From Gelatoporia subvermispora B (taxonomy: Eukaryota > Basidiomycota > Agaricomycetes > Polyporales > Gelatoporiaceae): 64,000 bases of DNA. A model generated the notes under the pieces. It did no database searches. It saw nothing but the letters and a program-made list of their open reading frames with translations, and was not told the DNA's origin. This document shows positions 1-12,109 of this stretch, piece by piece. Made by a program: the position numbers and the translations under genes. Each line of letters opens with the position of its first letter. Positions within the stretch are counted from its first letter, which is position 1. Location: positions 1,426,131 to 1,490,130 of the forward strand of contig KB445798.1 of the NCBI GenBank assembly GCA_000320605.2. The letters are read 5' to 3'.

Positions 1-275
1 GTTTCAGGAGGAAAACGCAGCTGAATGGGTGCGACGCGCAGTAAACGGCGAGGCACTGCAACGGCGTCGCAGGCAGCTTGGCTGTGTTTGGTCTCGACCC
101 AAGAACGTCCCTACCGCCAGCTGCCGCGACAGCTCGTCACTCCACGACCACCACCCCAGTCCCGGCGACGACCCCCTCGACCTCATCATTTGACACGGTG
201 AGCACACACCCGAGTTCGCCGTCGCCTGCGTCGCTCACGCTGCCCGCCTACCACCCAGAATCACACGCTTAAGCT
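1..275. other. Upstream region of the v-SNARE gene
   Basis: No coding region is supported here. The stretch leads into the split start codon of the synaptobrevin gene on the plus strand and probably holds its promoter and 5' UTR. No clear TATA box was seen. Confidence 0.4.
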
Positions 276-969
276 ATGTGAGTGCCCTTGTTCAGACTCC
301 CTCAACTTCCGCCGCCTCCCACACCCCAGGCGTACTGACGATGCGCTCGCAGGTCCGAACCATACGACCCGTATCTCCCGCGCGGCGGCTCGTCGTCGAA
401 CCCCCCTGGCGGGCCCGGCGCGCCTGGCAACACCAGGACGGCGGCGATTCAGCAGCAGATTGACGACACCGTGGGGATTATGAGAGATAACATCACGAAG
501 GTGGCAGAGCGAGGAGAGAGGCTCGATCAGCTGCAGGACAAGACAGGTGCGCCCGCTACCGTCTGGAGGCGCAGTGCTGCGTTGCATTGCTCGGCTTGCG
601 TCCCCGGTACGACCGCGTGCTAACTTTGGTCGCCAGACAACCTCGCCGTATCAGCGCAGGGCTTCCGACGGGGTGCCAACCGTGTTCGCAAAGTGCGTTG
701 ATACTCTACTCATGTTCATGAGTATGTGCTGACTAGTTTCTGCTCACCAGAATATGTGGTGAGTCTATGTCCCTCTGCCCACCCGCAGCCGTATGCTCAG
801 CCAAACATCCCATGACGTAGGTGGAAGGACATGAAGGTAAGTTAACGTATCTTATCATCGCCCTCCCCTCACTCAGCTCCCTTCCCAGATGCGAATCATC
901 ATTGGTGTAGCAATTGCCATCATCATCGTCATCATCGTCGTTTCCGTCGTGAAGGCGACACACCACTAG
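276..969 (+). CDS. Synaptobrevin/VAMP-type v-SNARE (Snc1/2-like)
   Basis: R-SNARE that would drive fusion of secretory and endocytic vesicles with the plasma membrane. The spliced model is six exons: 276-277, 353-546, 637-692, 751-758, 821-836 and 889-969, giving exactly 118 residues. The N-terminus is short and Pro/Gly-rich ([13 protein letters not shown]...). It is followed by the SNARE coiled coil (about residues 28-88), with the zero-layer Arg in [16 protein letters not shown]. The membrane-proximal NMWWKDMKMR follows, then a C-terminal Ile/Val-rich anchor ([19 protein letters not shown]) and a short KATHH tail. All introns are GT..AG. The start ATG is itself interrupted by the first intron (AT|G), and one exon has only 8 nt; both junctions are forced by the conserved protein sequence. 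Length and architecture match fungal Snc proteins. Confidence 0.94.
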
Positions 970-1707
970 GTACCTCCTGTCCTCCGCGCGCTGAGTCTTC
1001 TTCACCTTTGTACATTCTTCCAGGCTCACCGAGCCCATGTTGTGTTATATCTATGCGGCTACTCTAATTCTCGTCTCTTCCTTACCGTGCGGAGTGTACA
1101 TACTTGGGGCCGAGGCCGGACTATCAGTTGTCTTCTGCGCCGCGGTGGCGCTGTGTCATTTGTCAAATTCACACGCAGCTTCTTACCCACACCGTGCAGA
1201 CAGGACGATTTGACTATGGAACCCAGTGCAGCTTGGAACCCGTTCAGCGACCGTTATTACTGTGGCACCTGTTGTATGCGTACCACTACTGGCATGACAA
1301 TCTCTAGGAAGGGAAGCAGAGGCTTCCCCGCAACGGAAGTAAATCGCGCGTCGGGTCCCAGTCTGATTTTGACGACTCCTGCCTAACATTCATGCTTTTG
1401 GATGGCATACTGGCGTTAAGACCATTGCGCAGACGACACATGTATCACTATTGTAGATTGTGGACGGTGAGGCTGCCCAAGAATGGGTAGAACTAGTAAC
1501 GGGTTGTGCAGGGGTATCGAGAGCGGGCGTGATATAGCATAAATGCGACCCAAAGCCAGAAATTCAACCAATGCAACATGAGAATGCGCGAACGGTCCGT
1601 AAAGTACTATAAGACTGTAAGACTGTAAGACTATCCATAATGATATGTGGGCCGCCACAGACAGCCCAGTCTGCCACGAAACCTGGAACAGCAACTCACG
1701 CTCACGC
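970..1707. other. Intergenic region between convergent v-SNARE and kinase genes
   Basis: This holds the 3' ends of two convergent genes. Open frames exist on both strands but none has family similarity or plausible splice structure. A short run of 8-nt GACTGTAA-type repeats sits near 1610-1633. Confidence 0.5.
1610..1633. repeat. Short tandem repeat, unit about GACTGTAA
   Basis: Nearly three consecutive copies of an 8-nt unit (TAAGACTG / TAAGACTG / TAAGACTA) lie just past the 3' end of the kinase gene. Probably a simple microsatellite. Confidence 0.6.
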
Positions 1708-4700
1708 TCATTCTTCCTCGCCCTCGTCTTCTTCCTGAATGGCTTGCTTGAACGCGGGCCCAGAGCGTCCCGCCGGCAGACGACTCCGCCCTGCCCTCGG
1801 TTCGGGCGCGTCGAACGACTCGCCGGGTAGGGGCGAGGTGCGCCCTGGCGAGCGTCCATTCTTACTGCGGCTGTTCCGCCCAGTGGCCGTCCCCACCGTA
1901 AGTCCCCCATTCGCCGCAGCGCGCTTCCCTGGCGCGCCCCTTGCCGGCGCCCCGCGAGGGGACGGCGAAAGCAGTGGCGAGTCGAGCGGGGGTACGTACG
2001 CGGCGCCCGCGGCCGTCGGGAGCTGACCGAGCCCGCCCACATAGCCGGGCGCGTCCTCGTCCTCATCGACCCAGTCCGATTCGTCGCCGGGACTGAGAGC
2101 ACGCGCGGGGCCTGAGAAGACGTCGCGCAGCTCTGAGGGGCCGTCCGTAGGCGGGAGCAGCGCGAGGACCTCGACGGCGGGGTGAGCCACGCGTGTTTGC
2201 CACCCCGGCGGCTCAAGCCCCCACGACTTCTTCCAGCTCGAGCGACCGAGCGAGCCGAGGTAGCCTGCTCCCCCACTCGGGTTCGCGAACGGCGTCTGCC
2301 GCTTGTGTGCGACGAACGACGCGGCGTTGTGCGCCCGCCGCGGTGCGTCGTCGCCTGAGCGCCGTGCGGAGGGCTTGTGCGGCGAGCTCGTCCGCCGGGG
2401 GTCGATGTCGAGCTCGTACACGGATCCCTGTCGCGAGGACGCGAGCGACTGCGCAGAGGAGGCGGAGTTGGAGCGGAGGTGCGCATTCGTCTGGATGGGC
2501 TGGATCTGGCGTAGCACCCGTGTGGATGAGCCGGACCCTGCGCGGCGGTGGTACTTCGGGAGCGGCGATGCCCCGCGCGCGAGGTGCATCGAGCTCGCAG
2601 AGCTGGCCGAGGGGGACTTGCGGTGTCGTTGGTTGGTGAAGCTCTGTATGGAAGATGGCCTGGAGACATGGTCTTCGAGCTCGGAGTTGGGCGTGCGGCT
2701 TCCAAATGACCTGCGGCTCGGGTCGCTCCTCTGGCGGGAAACTGTGGTCACCGGGTCTGGCGAGTATACCGGGGAGTCCAGGATATATTGCGCAGAGGTG
2801 ATCGACGATCGGCGTGAATTTACGCTGCTTGAACGGCGCGACGACATCGAGGCACGCTTGCTCCGGTGTGCGTTCTTTCGGGTGCCTCCGATTTTGCTAT
2901 GCGTACCACTAGGCCGTCGCTTGACAGTACCGCGAGCTCGCCCTTGCACCGGGCTCGTGGTTGGGCTGTTCAATTGCTGCTTGTACGCGTGCGAGCCCTG
3001 AGTCAGGACGGGGTCCTCTTTGCGCTTCCCCTTCGGATCTTCTTTGAACCACATACGGAACGCTGATAGCAGGCTTGCGCGATTACGGTGGCCACCCCCA
3101 ACCTTGCCATTGATGTTCGGAAGGGCACCGAGTGTATCAGGAGGGGAATTGGCACCGGTTGGCGGTGGCGACTTCCTGGATGAAGATGCGGTAACCACCC
3201 ACGGGGAGCCCGTCTGCGATTGTGGGTGGAGAAGGGAATCGGTGCTAGGCGGAGGAGTGCTCGGAGCCGCAATCTCCTTGTTACCCCGCAGCGGCGGGGT
3301 CTTCGACAACTTGCTCGAACCGCTACCGTGCGAGACGCGGGGTTCTTCTCCGCGCTTCTCCCCGCTCTTCTCTCGCTCCTTCTCCTTGTCTTCCTTAATA
3401 ACCTCCGCGGACTTCTTGCGGACTAGACCCGCAGCCTCGAGCGCAGTGGTCGCACGCTGCATGATGCTTACGCTGCCCGAGCGTGCCTTACGGCCTTTCG
3501 AGCCGCTATCTTTGTCCTTGTCCTTGACACTGCCGCTGGGAGTCGATGGGTGCGACCGCTGATGCATCTCAGGCAGAGACGGTACGGGTGAAAGAAGGGG
3601 ATTGTTGGGCGACTTCGCTCGAGGTGGAGTGACTGGGCGGATGGTTTTCGGCACGGTGGGAGTCGGCGGAATAAACTGCAATTCAGGCGTAGAGTGCGCC
3701 TGCGATAGAGCGGCGGGGTTTGAGGACTTGGGCTGGTCAGATGGAGTCGGCGATTTGGCTCTCTCCTTGTCGCCGCTCTTGCGGTGCTTGAGTTCCTCAT
3801 GCTCCGCCGACTCGGCAGCAACGTCGGCGGGGTCCTCTTCGAGCGCCTTCTTCTCAGCCCGGCGCTTCAGCATCCACCATAGGGCACCCGTTGCATCACA
3901 GGCGTCTGTCAGGACGGAGTGAACAATCTGACCGGTATCAAAACCAAGCAGACTAAGTGAGTTGAGCAAGTCTCGCTCTAAAGGCGTGGAGAAAATGAGA
4001 GGTGCGGGTGTATTTAGGAGCGAGGAGAAGTCTTGAGGGATCGCCGAGCCGGGCGACTTCTCGTACGCGGGTGAAGAAGCCCGTTCGAGCTCAGAAAGGG
4101 TCGATGAGACAGAACGACGCTTGGTGCGAGCCGGTGTACGAGCAGGGTACGCTGGTGGAATCTTTGATGAAGTATTCGAGGTCGTTGTTGTGCGCGATAA
4201 TGAGGGGCGCGCCGGAGTAGCATCAGGTATCGCGGATGTGAGATCTTCCTCCGGCACGGTTTCTGGATGGGGCTTGACTAGAGCACGTTCTAGACCGTGC
4301 ACTACATTCTTGAGCGTGCCCTCACTAGCATTCCTGTGAAAGCTCGGTCGCTCAGGCTCTGTCGTGCTTTGGAAGACGTCATCAGGGGTTGTTGGACCGG
4401 AGGTGAAGAATTCAGAGGAAGCGGAATGGAACGTAGAATCAGACGCGGCCGAAGATGCAGATGGTGGCTGGAGATTTGTCGCCGGCGACACTGGACGGAG
4501 AGGGCTAGGGGAAGGCGGCTCCGATGCGAGGGATATGCTGCTTTGAGCTGCCGCAGCATGAGCAACAAGTTCATGATGGAGGGTGAACCACTGATGAGTA
4601 AGGATTTGTGCAATCGCAGGCCGTTTTGTTGGGTCTGTTTGGAGGATTTGACGAATCAGATCACGAGCATCTGAGTGCGGCTCGTCAGCAACGCCCTGTA

Positions 4701-5603
4701 CAGAGCAAGAGCATGAGAGTAAGCACCTTCGGATAGCCATTCAGGATCTTCGTAGACGCCTCGTATGACCTTCTGTCTCATGATAGCTTCGTCGTCGTCG
4801 TCGAATGGTAGGGTGCCGGTGAGCAGAGTATATAGTATGACACCCAGCGACCAGATATCCACCTCTGTGGGACGTCAATCTACGGACTATGGCGACAAAT
4901 CAGTCAAGCACACCTGGGCCAAGATATTTCTTTGCCATGAGCATCTCCGGTGAGGCATATCCGGTAGTACCGCAGAACGTCTCTAGCAAGCTGCCTCTGT
5001 CGAACTCGCGCGTGAAACCGAAGTCGCCGAGCTTGACACGGCACCGTTCGTCCAGCAACACATTCTCCAGCTTCAGGTCGCGATGGACAATTCCCTTCTC
5101 GTGAACGTACGCGATCGCGAGACATAGCTGGCCGAAGACAATGCGCGCCTCGTCCTCTGAAAGACGGCCCTTTTCCGCAAGATAGTCGAACAGCTCCCCG
5201 CCAGAGCACAGCTCCGTAACCAGCCAGATGTTAGACTCGGTTGCAATAACTTCATATAGTTGTGTAACGTGAGGGTAGTGTAATTGGCGATGATGATGTA
5301 TCTCTCGAGTCAAGGACGCGGACATGGCCTTGGGGATTTGTTTGATTGCGACGCGGGTCCCTGTCAGGCGGTGCACCCCGAGCCGCACCTTGCCATACGT
5401 TCCTAGACGGCCAGACGTTACAGGGTGTCCATATGCCGCCCATACGACGTACCTTCACCGATCACCTTGCCCAGCGTGTAATTCCCGACTACCCTGATCT
5501 TCTGAGAGGACAGCTCCTTGCCCAGCTCATTATAGGCGTTCGCGAGTTGCGCTTTGTGATTCTGCGACACGGAGCCCGTGTGCCGATGTCCGTTTACAGC
5601 CAT
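1708..5603 (-). CDS. CAMKL-type Ser/Thr protein kinase with very long C-terminal tail
   Basis: Four exons (5453-5603, 4914-5402, 4727-4864, 1708-4670) join in frame to 1,246 residues. The kinase domain is complete, about residues 40-310. It has the glycine loop GEGTYG split by intron 1, VAIKQIPK, the catalytic loop HRDLKLEN, DFGFT, an activation segment ETFCGTTGYASPEM and VDIWSLG. The layout is that of the CAMK/CAMKL group; I lean to a KIN4-like branch, but only by resemblance. Intron 3 ends so that the text reads WLSEDARDLIRQIL, which fixes its acceptor. The tail is about 930 residues, Ser/Pro/Arg-rich and probably disordered. It contains one conserved-looking helical block (LLNSLSLLGFDTGQIVHSVL, then ALWWMLKRR) that resembles a UBA-like fold. 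A second in-frame ATG at 5648 would add 15 residues; the 5603 start gives the familiar MAVNGHRHTG N-terminus. Confidence 0.92.
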
Positions 5604-6494
5604 AGCAACATGTACAATGATAAGGAACGACACTGGTGAAGCAAGCAAGAATACGAGTTACAGTTGATGCAGTTCAGCTGCCTCCGATGCACCTCCGAGG
5701 TCAGGACCATTCGCATAATTTAAGCAAAATCTAGGTGGGGTTACCCGCGAGATAAGCAGGTTATGGAACTTAACCCACGACTTCCCCGACGGTCACTCGT
5801 GGAGCCCAGACTTACATCCGTTCAATGTCCTCAGCTTCAGTTCTGACATACTGTTCGACCAGTACAATGCTCAGAAAGCCGTGTTACTAGACCGTACTCC
5901 TGCCGTACCATTCTTCCGTGCCACAGTGATTACACGCGCACGAAGCTCGGTTTGATCGCTGGGCAACGGCTTCGAAGAATCGAATTCTCATACATCAAGG
6001 ACAGCCTCAGATGTGGACCGCATGTCGTCGCCAGCGATGCGTGCGCTCTAAGTAATGTTTTGACCCTCCAGAGCAACACTTCTTACAACTCCAGTCGGCG
6101 AGCTGTCGCTTACATGATGATGCGCATTCCTCGTTCTCGTGCACGGGTTTTCGCCAACTGTGTCTATATACTGCCCCCCGTGTACTGATTGCTCCTAATG
6201 GTGGAATATGCGTACATATGCCTGAACAGGATGACACGGCCATGTTCAACCGCGACGGCACAATTACTATCAACTCCGACTGCACTGTCGGGATACACCG
6301 CAGCGTGTCTCCCTGCGAGCGTCCTCTGCAGAGCGAGAACCTCATGGCGGCACTGGGCAGACCTAAGTTAAAACCAATCGGATGAGGTCAAGCTTCTCTC
6401 AATATCTCAGTAATTGTAGTGCCTCGGAATATCATGTTCACATCGACTTTCAGGTATGAGAGCATGCCGCACACGTGAGATCCCCCCCCCCCCC
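5604..6494. other. Intergenic region, no gene seen
   Basis: This is the upstream side of the kinase gene. Short frames occur on both strands but none is convincing. The region ends in a 13-base C run (6482-6494) that borders the WD40 relic. Confidence 0.5.
6482..6494. repeat. Homopolymer run of 13 C
   Basis: Thirteen consecutive C on the plus strand, lying immediately at the 3' edge of the WD40 pseudogene (read as poly-G on its coding strand). Confidence 0.9.
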
Positions 6495-7493
6495 TTTGCA
6501 TCTAACGCAAGAAATCCACACACGGTGACGAGCTACGCACCATTGGGTGCAACCCGGGTCTTTGTAACAAGCTCGGTGTGCCCTTCGAGCGATGTGATGT
6601 GACGTCCGTCAGAGGGGTCCCACAGTCTAACGGAGAAGCGATTCAGATGCCACCGGTCGTAGCTCTCAAGTTGCTTAGCAAAGAGAGGCAGGTGGTCTCG
6701 GTGTGCACCGCGGGGGGCTTGCAAGCGCATGATTCCTTCGCCGTTCGCCAGGTTACCCATGGTGATGATGCCATTGTCGGAGACGGCGAGGAACTAGTTC
6801 CCATCAGACAGGAATTGTTCAAAAATTACGGGACTCGTGTACCTCTGAACGGTCTTTTGCTGCCCGGTTTGCCAGTTGAAGACCGAGGTAGTCGAGTCGC
6901 GGAAGGCGACCGCGATGCGGGACCCGGTGGGTATAGGGACAGCGAGGTGATGGTGTCGGTGTGTACCACTAGATGTACGGACGACTGGCCAGTCTGGACG
7001 CCCCAGAGATACATCTCTGTACCTATACTGGCTGCAATGAGTGTGTTATCGGGCGAGAATGTACGATTTGTCGGGCGAATAGCTGATGCGACACACAAAT
7101 TACGCGTAAGTCGCCGATTTGCTGCGTGCTCCAGAGGCGGACTGTGTGGCTGTAGGATCTAGTTGTGGGGATAGTCTCGTCGGGGGAGTACACGAACCCG
7201 TATACAGCCGCCCCATGGACCGGGAGGCTTGGCGTATCTGTCGTAACGTGATTCAAAATCATGGCGAGCGAGTCCGATCCGCAAGACGCAAGGCGACCTG
7301 ACCGTGGTGGAAAGGCGAGTGCTTGTATCTCGTCTGTGTAACTGTCGAGTAAATAAGGCTCTATCTAGTGCTCGACGTCCCAGACGATGATGGCCGTCCG
7401 GTCTTACACGTATGCGATAGATTTCCCATCGGGTGAGATGGCAAGTGTAGATACACTGTGCGCATTGGTGGAGATAAGGTGGGCCGCAGCCAT
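6495..7493 (-). pseudogene. Decayed WD40-repeat protein gene
   Basis: Reading the minus strand from an ATG at 7493 gives several WD40 blades. Examples are NAHSVSTLAISPDGKSIA..DRTAIIVWDVEH, then DEIQALAFPPRSGRLASCGS, PVHGAAVYGFVYSPDE..TVRLWSTQ, FSPDNTLIAASIGTEMYLW and FSVRLWDPSDG..SLEGHTELV. The frame is broken. A TAA falls inside the first blade and a TAG directly after its WDVEH. A frame change near 7090 and another near 6940 are needed to keep blades in register. A further TAG follows LSDGN near 6795. Some of these could be introns, but the two stops in the first blade lack usable splice sites around them. The intact ancestor would have been a cytosolic beta-propeller scaffold; what remains is most likely non-functional. 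Confidence 0.75.
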
Positions 7494-10313
7494 GCCTATA
7501 GTTCAAATATAGCAATGGCCCGGGCCCGGTGTGTTAATGATGCGAGGACGCAGAAGAGTAGGGAAACGCTGACAGCCTACAGGTATCGTGCGAGTAACGT
7601 TGGGTAGCTGGGGTTCAGCATGTTGCTCTCAGCCCCTGGAAGTATACCTACACTCATGTATATGCTCGATACACTCATTTGTACCGCATATAATGCAATG
7701 ATTTGGACAGTTGCTGTCCCGACATACTGTGCGGCAAAGCCCGCGAGTTCCGCGAGCGGCGAGCCTGTGCGTGGACAGAACCCTATATCCCAGTACTAGT
7801 GTCGCCATATTTCCCGCATATTCAAATCCAGAACTATTAAACGCGGTGTATGATCTTTATCAGTGATGGTCCAGACGTAGGACGGACCTGAAGAGATTAT
7901 GTGAGTGCGGGATCTCAAGAGACCGCACATCGTAGACGCCACGGCGACGCGGGCAGAGGAGTACAGCCACAGAGAACAAATATTTGCATCATCACGTGTG
8001 CTCTGTACAATAACCGAGCGCTCGTGAGCCGCAGCGGGGGCGGCGGACGGTGGGCCGCGTACCGTATTGACCTCACCAGGGCCGCGCAAGCGCGGCAGGG
8101 CCCACTACGACCACGGCTATAACTTCTCAACATATTTATTTACCTCGCATTAGGAAAGAACGAACGCCGCAGACGATGCGAGAGAAGAAGAGGGGGAAAC
8201 TACCAACAGAGCGGGCGTCGTGAGTGAAACAAGAGTGGTAAGAACGCAAGTAAAGTGTGCGAAAGGTGCACGTGCACAAATGTAAGTGTGGGAACGAAAC
8301 GTGACCAGTGCAAGAAATCCTTAGTTTTGGGCGGACAATTAGGTCTGAGAGACCCACTACTAGTCGTAGTGGGAAAGATGTGCTATCTGCACCGCGTGTC
8401 GTCGTCCATTCCTCGCGCATAGGCAGGCTGGTAGTTCTCTCTCTCCTGACTGACGAGGCCCCAGAACTCACGTTGAGCGCTTGTCGACAGGGCTAGTGTC
8501 GACCGACTTGGATAATCTGGCGCCCTTTCGAGCCCATGTCATGACTTTCGCGCAGAGTTGGATGTCTCATTTCCCTCTGAAGGCTCAATGACGTGTTCAC
8601 CCTATTGCACATATAATCTTTTACTGCTCGGTGCACCAGTTCACTCTCTCAGCAATCTCAAGTCTTCGATGCAGCCTGAGTCATCCGCTCATCCAGGCAT
8701 TGTGAGGAGTCTACAGGCTCAGCCGACGGCATCCTAATGCTAGAACGAGCAAGCTGTCCGGATATGGTACTTACTACTAGGTTTCTCTGTTACTGGTCCT
8801 TAGATCGTGTGCCTGGGTCTCAGACCAAGTGTGGACTTCTGTCCTGATTGATACGTTTGTGCTAAACTTTCGGCTCGTTCTACCACTTATGTGCATGCCG
8901 TATGGCTCACCCCTTGTGTTCAGTATGTTCGTTTACTTGTGCCGCCAATTGGACTCGATTATCGTCTCTTTCGCTTACAACACGAAACATCGCCTTCACG
9001 CAGCACGGGATTGCTTGACATCCCTCACTTGGACATGCTCAAAGCCGCTGCACCAATTCCTCGTCAGATCGGAGTTCATGATCGCACGTTCGAAGTTCGG
9101 CGAAACATTACCTATATGCGTGTGATGCAAAATGAGTAGTGGTAACTAAAATCTCTAGATAAGCGGGACCAACCCGCTACTGCTGCTATTCGCGCTGATG
9201 TCGGTTTCGTGTCGATGGGACCATTTGCGAAATACCGTTACTTCTGGAGTGTATTGGCGTTCGGTGTTGATGGGTAGGACGATCAGTGCGTCATAACATC
9301 GTTTATTGAGTCTTATAGTATGGGGGGCACATGCATCGATGCTCTCTGCTACCGATAGGATCTAAAGATGTTGTCGTCTCAGAAGATGAGTTATGCCTGT
9401 GTGTAGCACGCGACAGCTCATCATACGACACGTCTGTACAACCTTCTCGATGGCTTTCGCGATACCGATTTGGTCTGGCACAACGATGTGCTCATTGTCA
9501 CAGCTATGCATGATGCACTGCTCCTGTTGGCATAATTTGCTCAAGCTGTGGCTGCCACTTGTGTCTCGCTTCCGTGGGCCATAGATGGATTGACCCTCAT
9601 CGAGACAGACTCCATTATTCCAAATATTCTTGTGCGAAAATACTGAACGCCCTGGCGAAGGATCCGAGCTCACGACTTTGACTATAATACAGGTGCGGGT
9701 CACTGACAGGGCCGAAGATGTGCTATTTGCCCATGTGCCCTTTACAATTCAATAGCTAATGTGGAATTCGTCTTCAATAACGGATGGGTGGTCACTACAG
9801 CCTGGATGTATTGACGGAATTGGCCGCGATCCATGGACCACATAGTCAAGCAGTCATCCTTTCGGAGACGGAGGCTATTCAGGCCCGCCTAGTCTCCGTC
9901 ATATTTAGCTATGCTGGGAATATTTATATGTACAGATCGTGTCACACTACTGCTACCTGACTTCGACACGTTGCAGTGCTCACACTCATCTTTTATCTCT
10001 CTCGCAACCCCGTCGTTATTCTGCACACAGTGCACGCCGCACACACCACGGAATACCCATCGGAATCTTGGTACATGAACTCTGAGTAGACATCTCGACC
10101 ATGCTATCTAGAATGTAGGCACCTTCACCGCACAGCACACACACGCACACACCGGATCCGTACATTTATTCATGTTGTCTGAGAATCATTACAAATTACA
10201 CATCAGCCATTTGATGCAGTTTGATAGTACATTGAAGTGGGAGCGACGACTCTTGCGGGAGCAGGATCTAAGTCGATACCAGAAGTATCCAAAATAGTGT
10301 GTAGACACCGTAC
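7494..10313. other. Long gene-poor stretch
   Basis: About 2.8 kb without a supportable gene. Open frames near 7796-8089 (-) and 8829-9139 (+) have no motif I recognise and no splice partners. A CA-rich microsatellite-like run lies at 10131-10154. The 3' end of the DUF6533 gene follows. Confidence 0.45.
10131..10154. repeat. CA-rich simple repeat
   Basis: Imperfect run of CA dinucleotides (cacagcacacacacgcacacacc) in the gene-poor stretch downstream of the DUF6533 gene. Confidence 0.6.
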
Positions 10314-12109
10314 TCAGACTTCATCCGTTCTCACCTCCGTAACACCTTGGAATTCCAGACCCACTCTAAGCAGCTCCGACGTTACCTGTGGCAATTCTTT
10401 GTTGGACTGCTCGGAGTCGGCTCTGTACAGGCCGTATCCCAGGTCCCCGAGAGATATCTCCGCGGCAGCTGTCGACGTGGCATCCCTATCATCGTCCATA
10501 TCGGCGCTGAACGAGTTGTAGTCGAGTGGGGCACCCATGTTCCCAATAAACGTTGAGGCAAACCTCAAGTCTGACATCTGCGATTGGGACTGATACAACG
10601 AGCGGACAAATGAAGGACGGGCGGTGTCGATGTTCATCGGGTGGTAGACTTGCCGCAGGTTCAAGAGGAAGCGAGAGATCAGGATCGACGAGATTCTGTG
10701 TTAAATGAGTATTTCCTGATAAAGGAGACGGGACACAACAACTCACGGGACAAGAAACCAGGAGATGTTCACAAAGGTCTGGGCGTAGCTTGATTCAGAG
10801 AGACATGGCGAATGCGGGAGCACTGACGTACATTGGTGAGATAAGACGCCATGTGCATTGCGTTCAAGGCAAGGAGTATGCTGAACGAATATTGCTCAGG
10901 AACACAAGTAGAACAGCAGGCCACATTGCGTACATGAAATACACGGTTCCTATAATTCATTGGGTTAGCTTACACTAAGCACAAACAAACATATCGCGAG
11001 GCTTACCATCCCTGAGGAGTAGCGTAGCCAAGGAAGCCTTGACATTCGCTTTATCGGCATCCCTCTTGATCCTATAGGTGCTCGACCAGGTGACGACCAA
11101 GGTCAAGAGATCAGCAGCGATGGCGCATGCACGCGTTGCAATAAGCACTAATACTCAGGTTAACTCAGCGAAGGACTTTGCACGTCACTAGGGCTACATA
11201 CGACTAGTGAGAAGGGCATTCAGCGAGTGCAGAAAATGTCAGCGCGCCAACACTTACTCATTCCCAGTACTAACTGGAATGTTTTGATTTCCAGTACACA
11301 CAACGCCCAAAATCGGGAGCGTGATAGTAGTAAACCACGTCTCGACATCACTATACTGCGGTTGCTGTGAACATCGCATCTGGATGACCAATGAAGCTAA
11401 CGTACCAGATTGGTGCCGACAGGTACCATGGCCAGGACAAACACCACGACCGCCGGTCGCCAATCACGGCCTCCGACAGCATATGTCCGAAGTCCTGCGA
11501 AAACTGCCAGGCACAATCAATACACGAACCACCCGACGGTACGAAGGTTCGCACGCAATACTCACCTGCCCAACATACGTACACCAGCTCTTGGAAAAGA
11601 GGCTGTGTAATGGAATTGACCACTTCGCAGCTACACATGGTGCATGAGGATTTCGATGGAATGATCCAGTGGATACTAAGGAGCCATACCTCTGAAGTAG
11701 GGTAGCGACATCAGCAATGAAGTATCTCATACGGAGAGGAAGCTGACCTCGTTGGTTGACCAGTCAAACAGAGTGAGCAATAGTGATATGGCGAAGAGCA
11801 ACGCGCAATATCGATTTAACATGAATATCAGGGTGGCACCGCTGCGTTTTCGGCCCCAGACGAGCTCGTATTCATCGGCGATCGTGATGAGGTGCTCATA
11901 AAGAATTGCGACTGTTGTGGAAGAAACTGAGAGACATGGATAATGCATTTCAGTTCGATGGACGTACTGCATGCCGCGATCGCGCAGTAGTTGTCGACGA
12001 TCCTACAGACAACACATATCAGCAATCGAAGAAAACGAAACGGCATGTGAACCCACCCAATTCGAACATTGTAGATGAATTCAGCCTCGGCATCAGCGTC
12101 GGACGACAT
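10314..12109 (-). CDS. DUF6533 multi-pass membrane protein (first copy)
   Basis: About ten short exons on the minus strand assemble into a seven-helix-like membrane protein. The start is ATG 12109 (MSSDADAEAEF). Exons 12057-12109, 11968-12002 and 11748-11911 encode the DUF6533 signature: NYCAIAAC, then LYEHLITIADEYELVWGRKR and FMLNRYCALLF. Later exons give LRTYAVGGRDWRPAVV followed by FVLAMVPVGTNL. They continue with RACAIAADLLTLVVTWSSTY, LLLRDGTVYFIILLALNAMHM, TFVNISWFLVP and the conserved ISRFLLNLRQV. A polar acidic C-terminal tail ends at the TGA at 10314. Splice phases were checked across most junctions; the acceptor before VWLLSIHW (near 11700) is the least certain. The family is common in Agaricomycetes and of unknown function; a receptor-like role is speculation. 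Confidence 0.82.

Noticed and set aside
1416..2705. 429-codon minus-strand frame overlapping the kinase end
   Set aside because: A shifted frame of the kinase exon with extreme Arg/Ser/Thr content; no start context, no family likeness.
2303..3001. 232-codon plus-strand frame (and others) opposite the kinase tail
   Set aside because: Antisense shadow of the Ser/Arg-rich kinase exon; no motif, and the minus-strand protein is clearly the real one.
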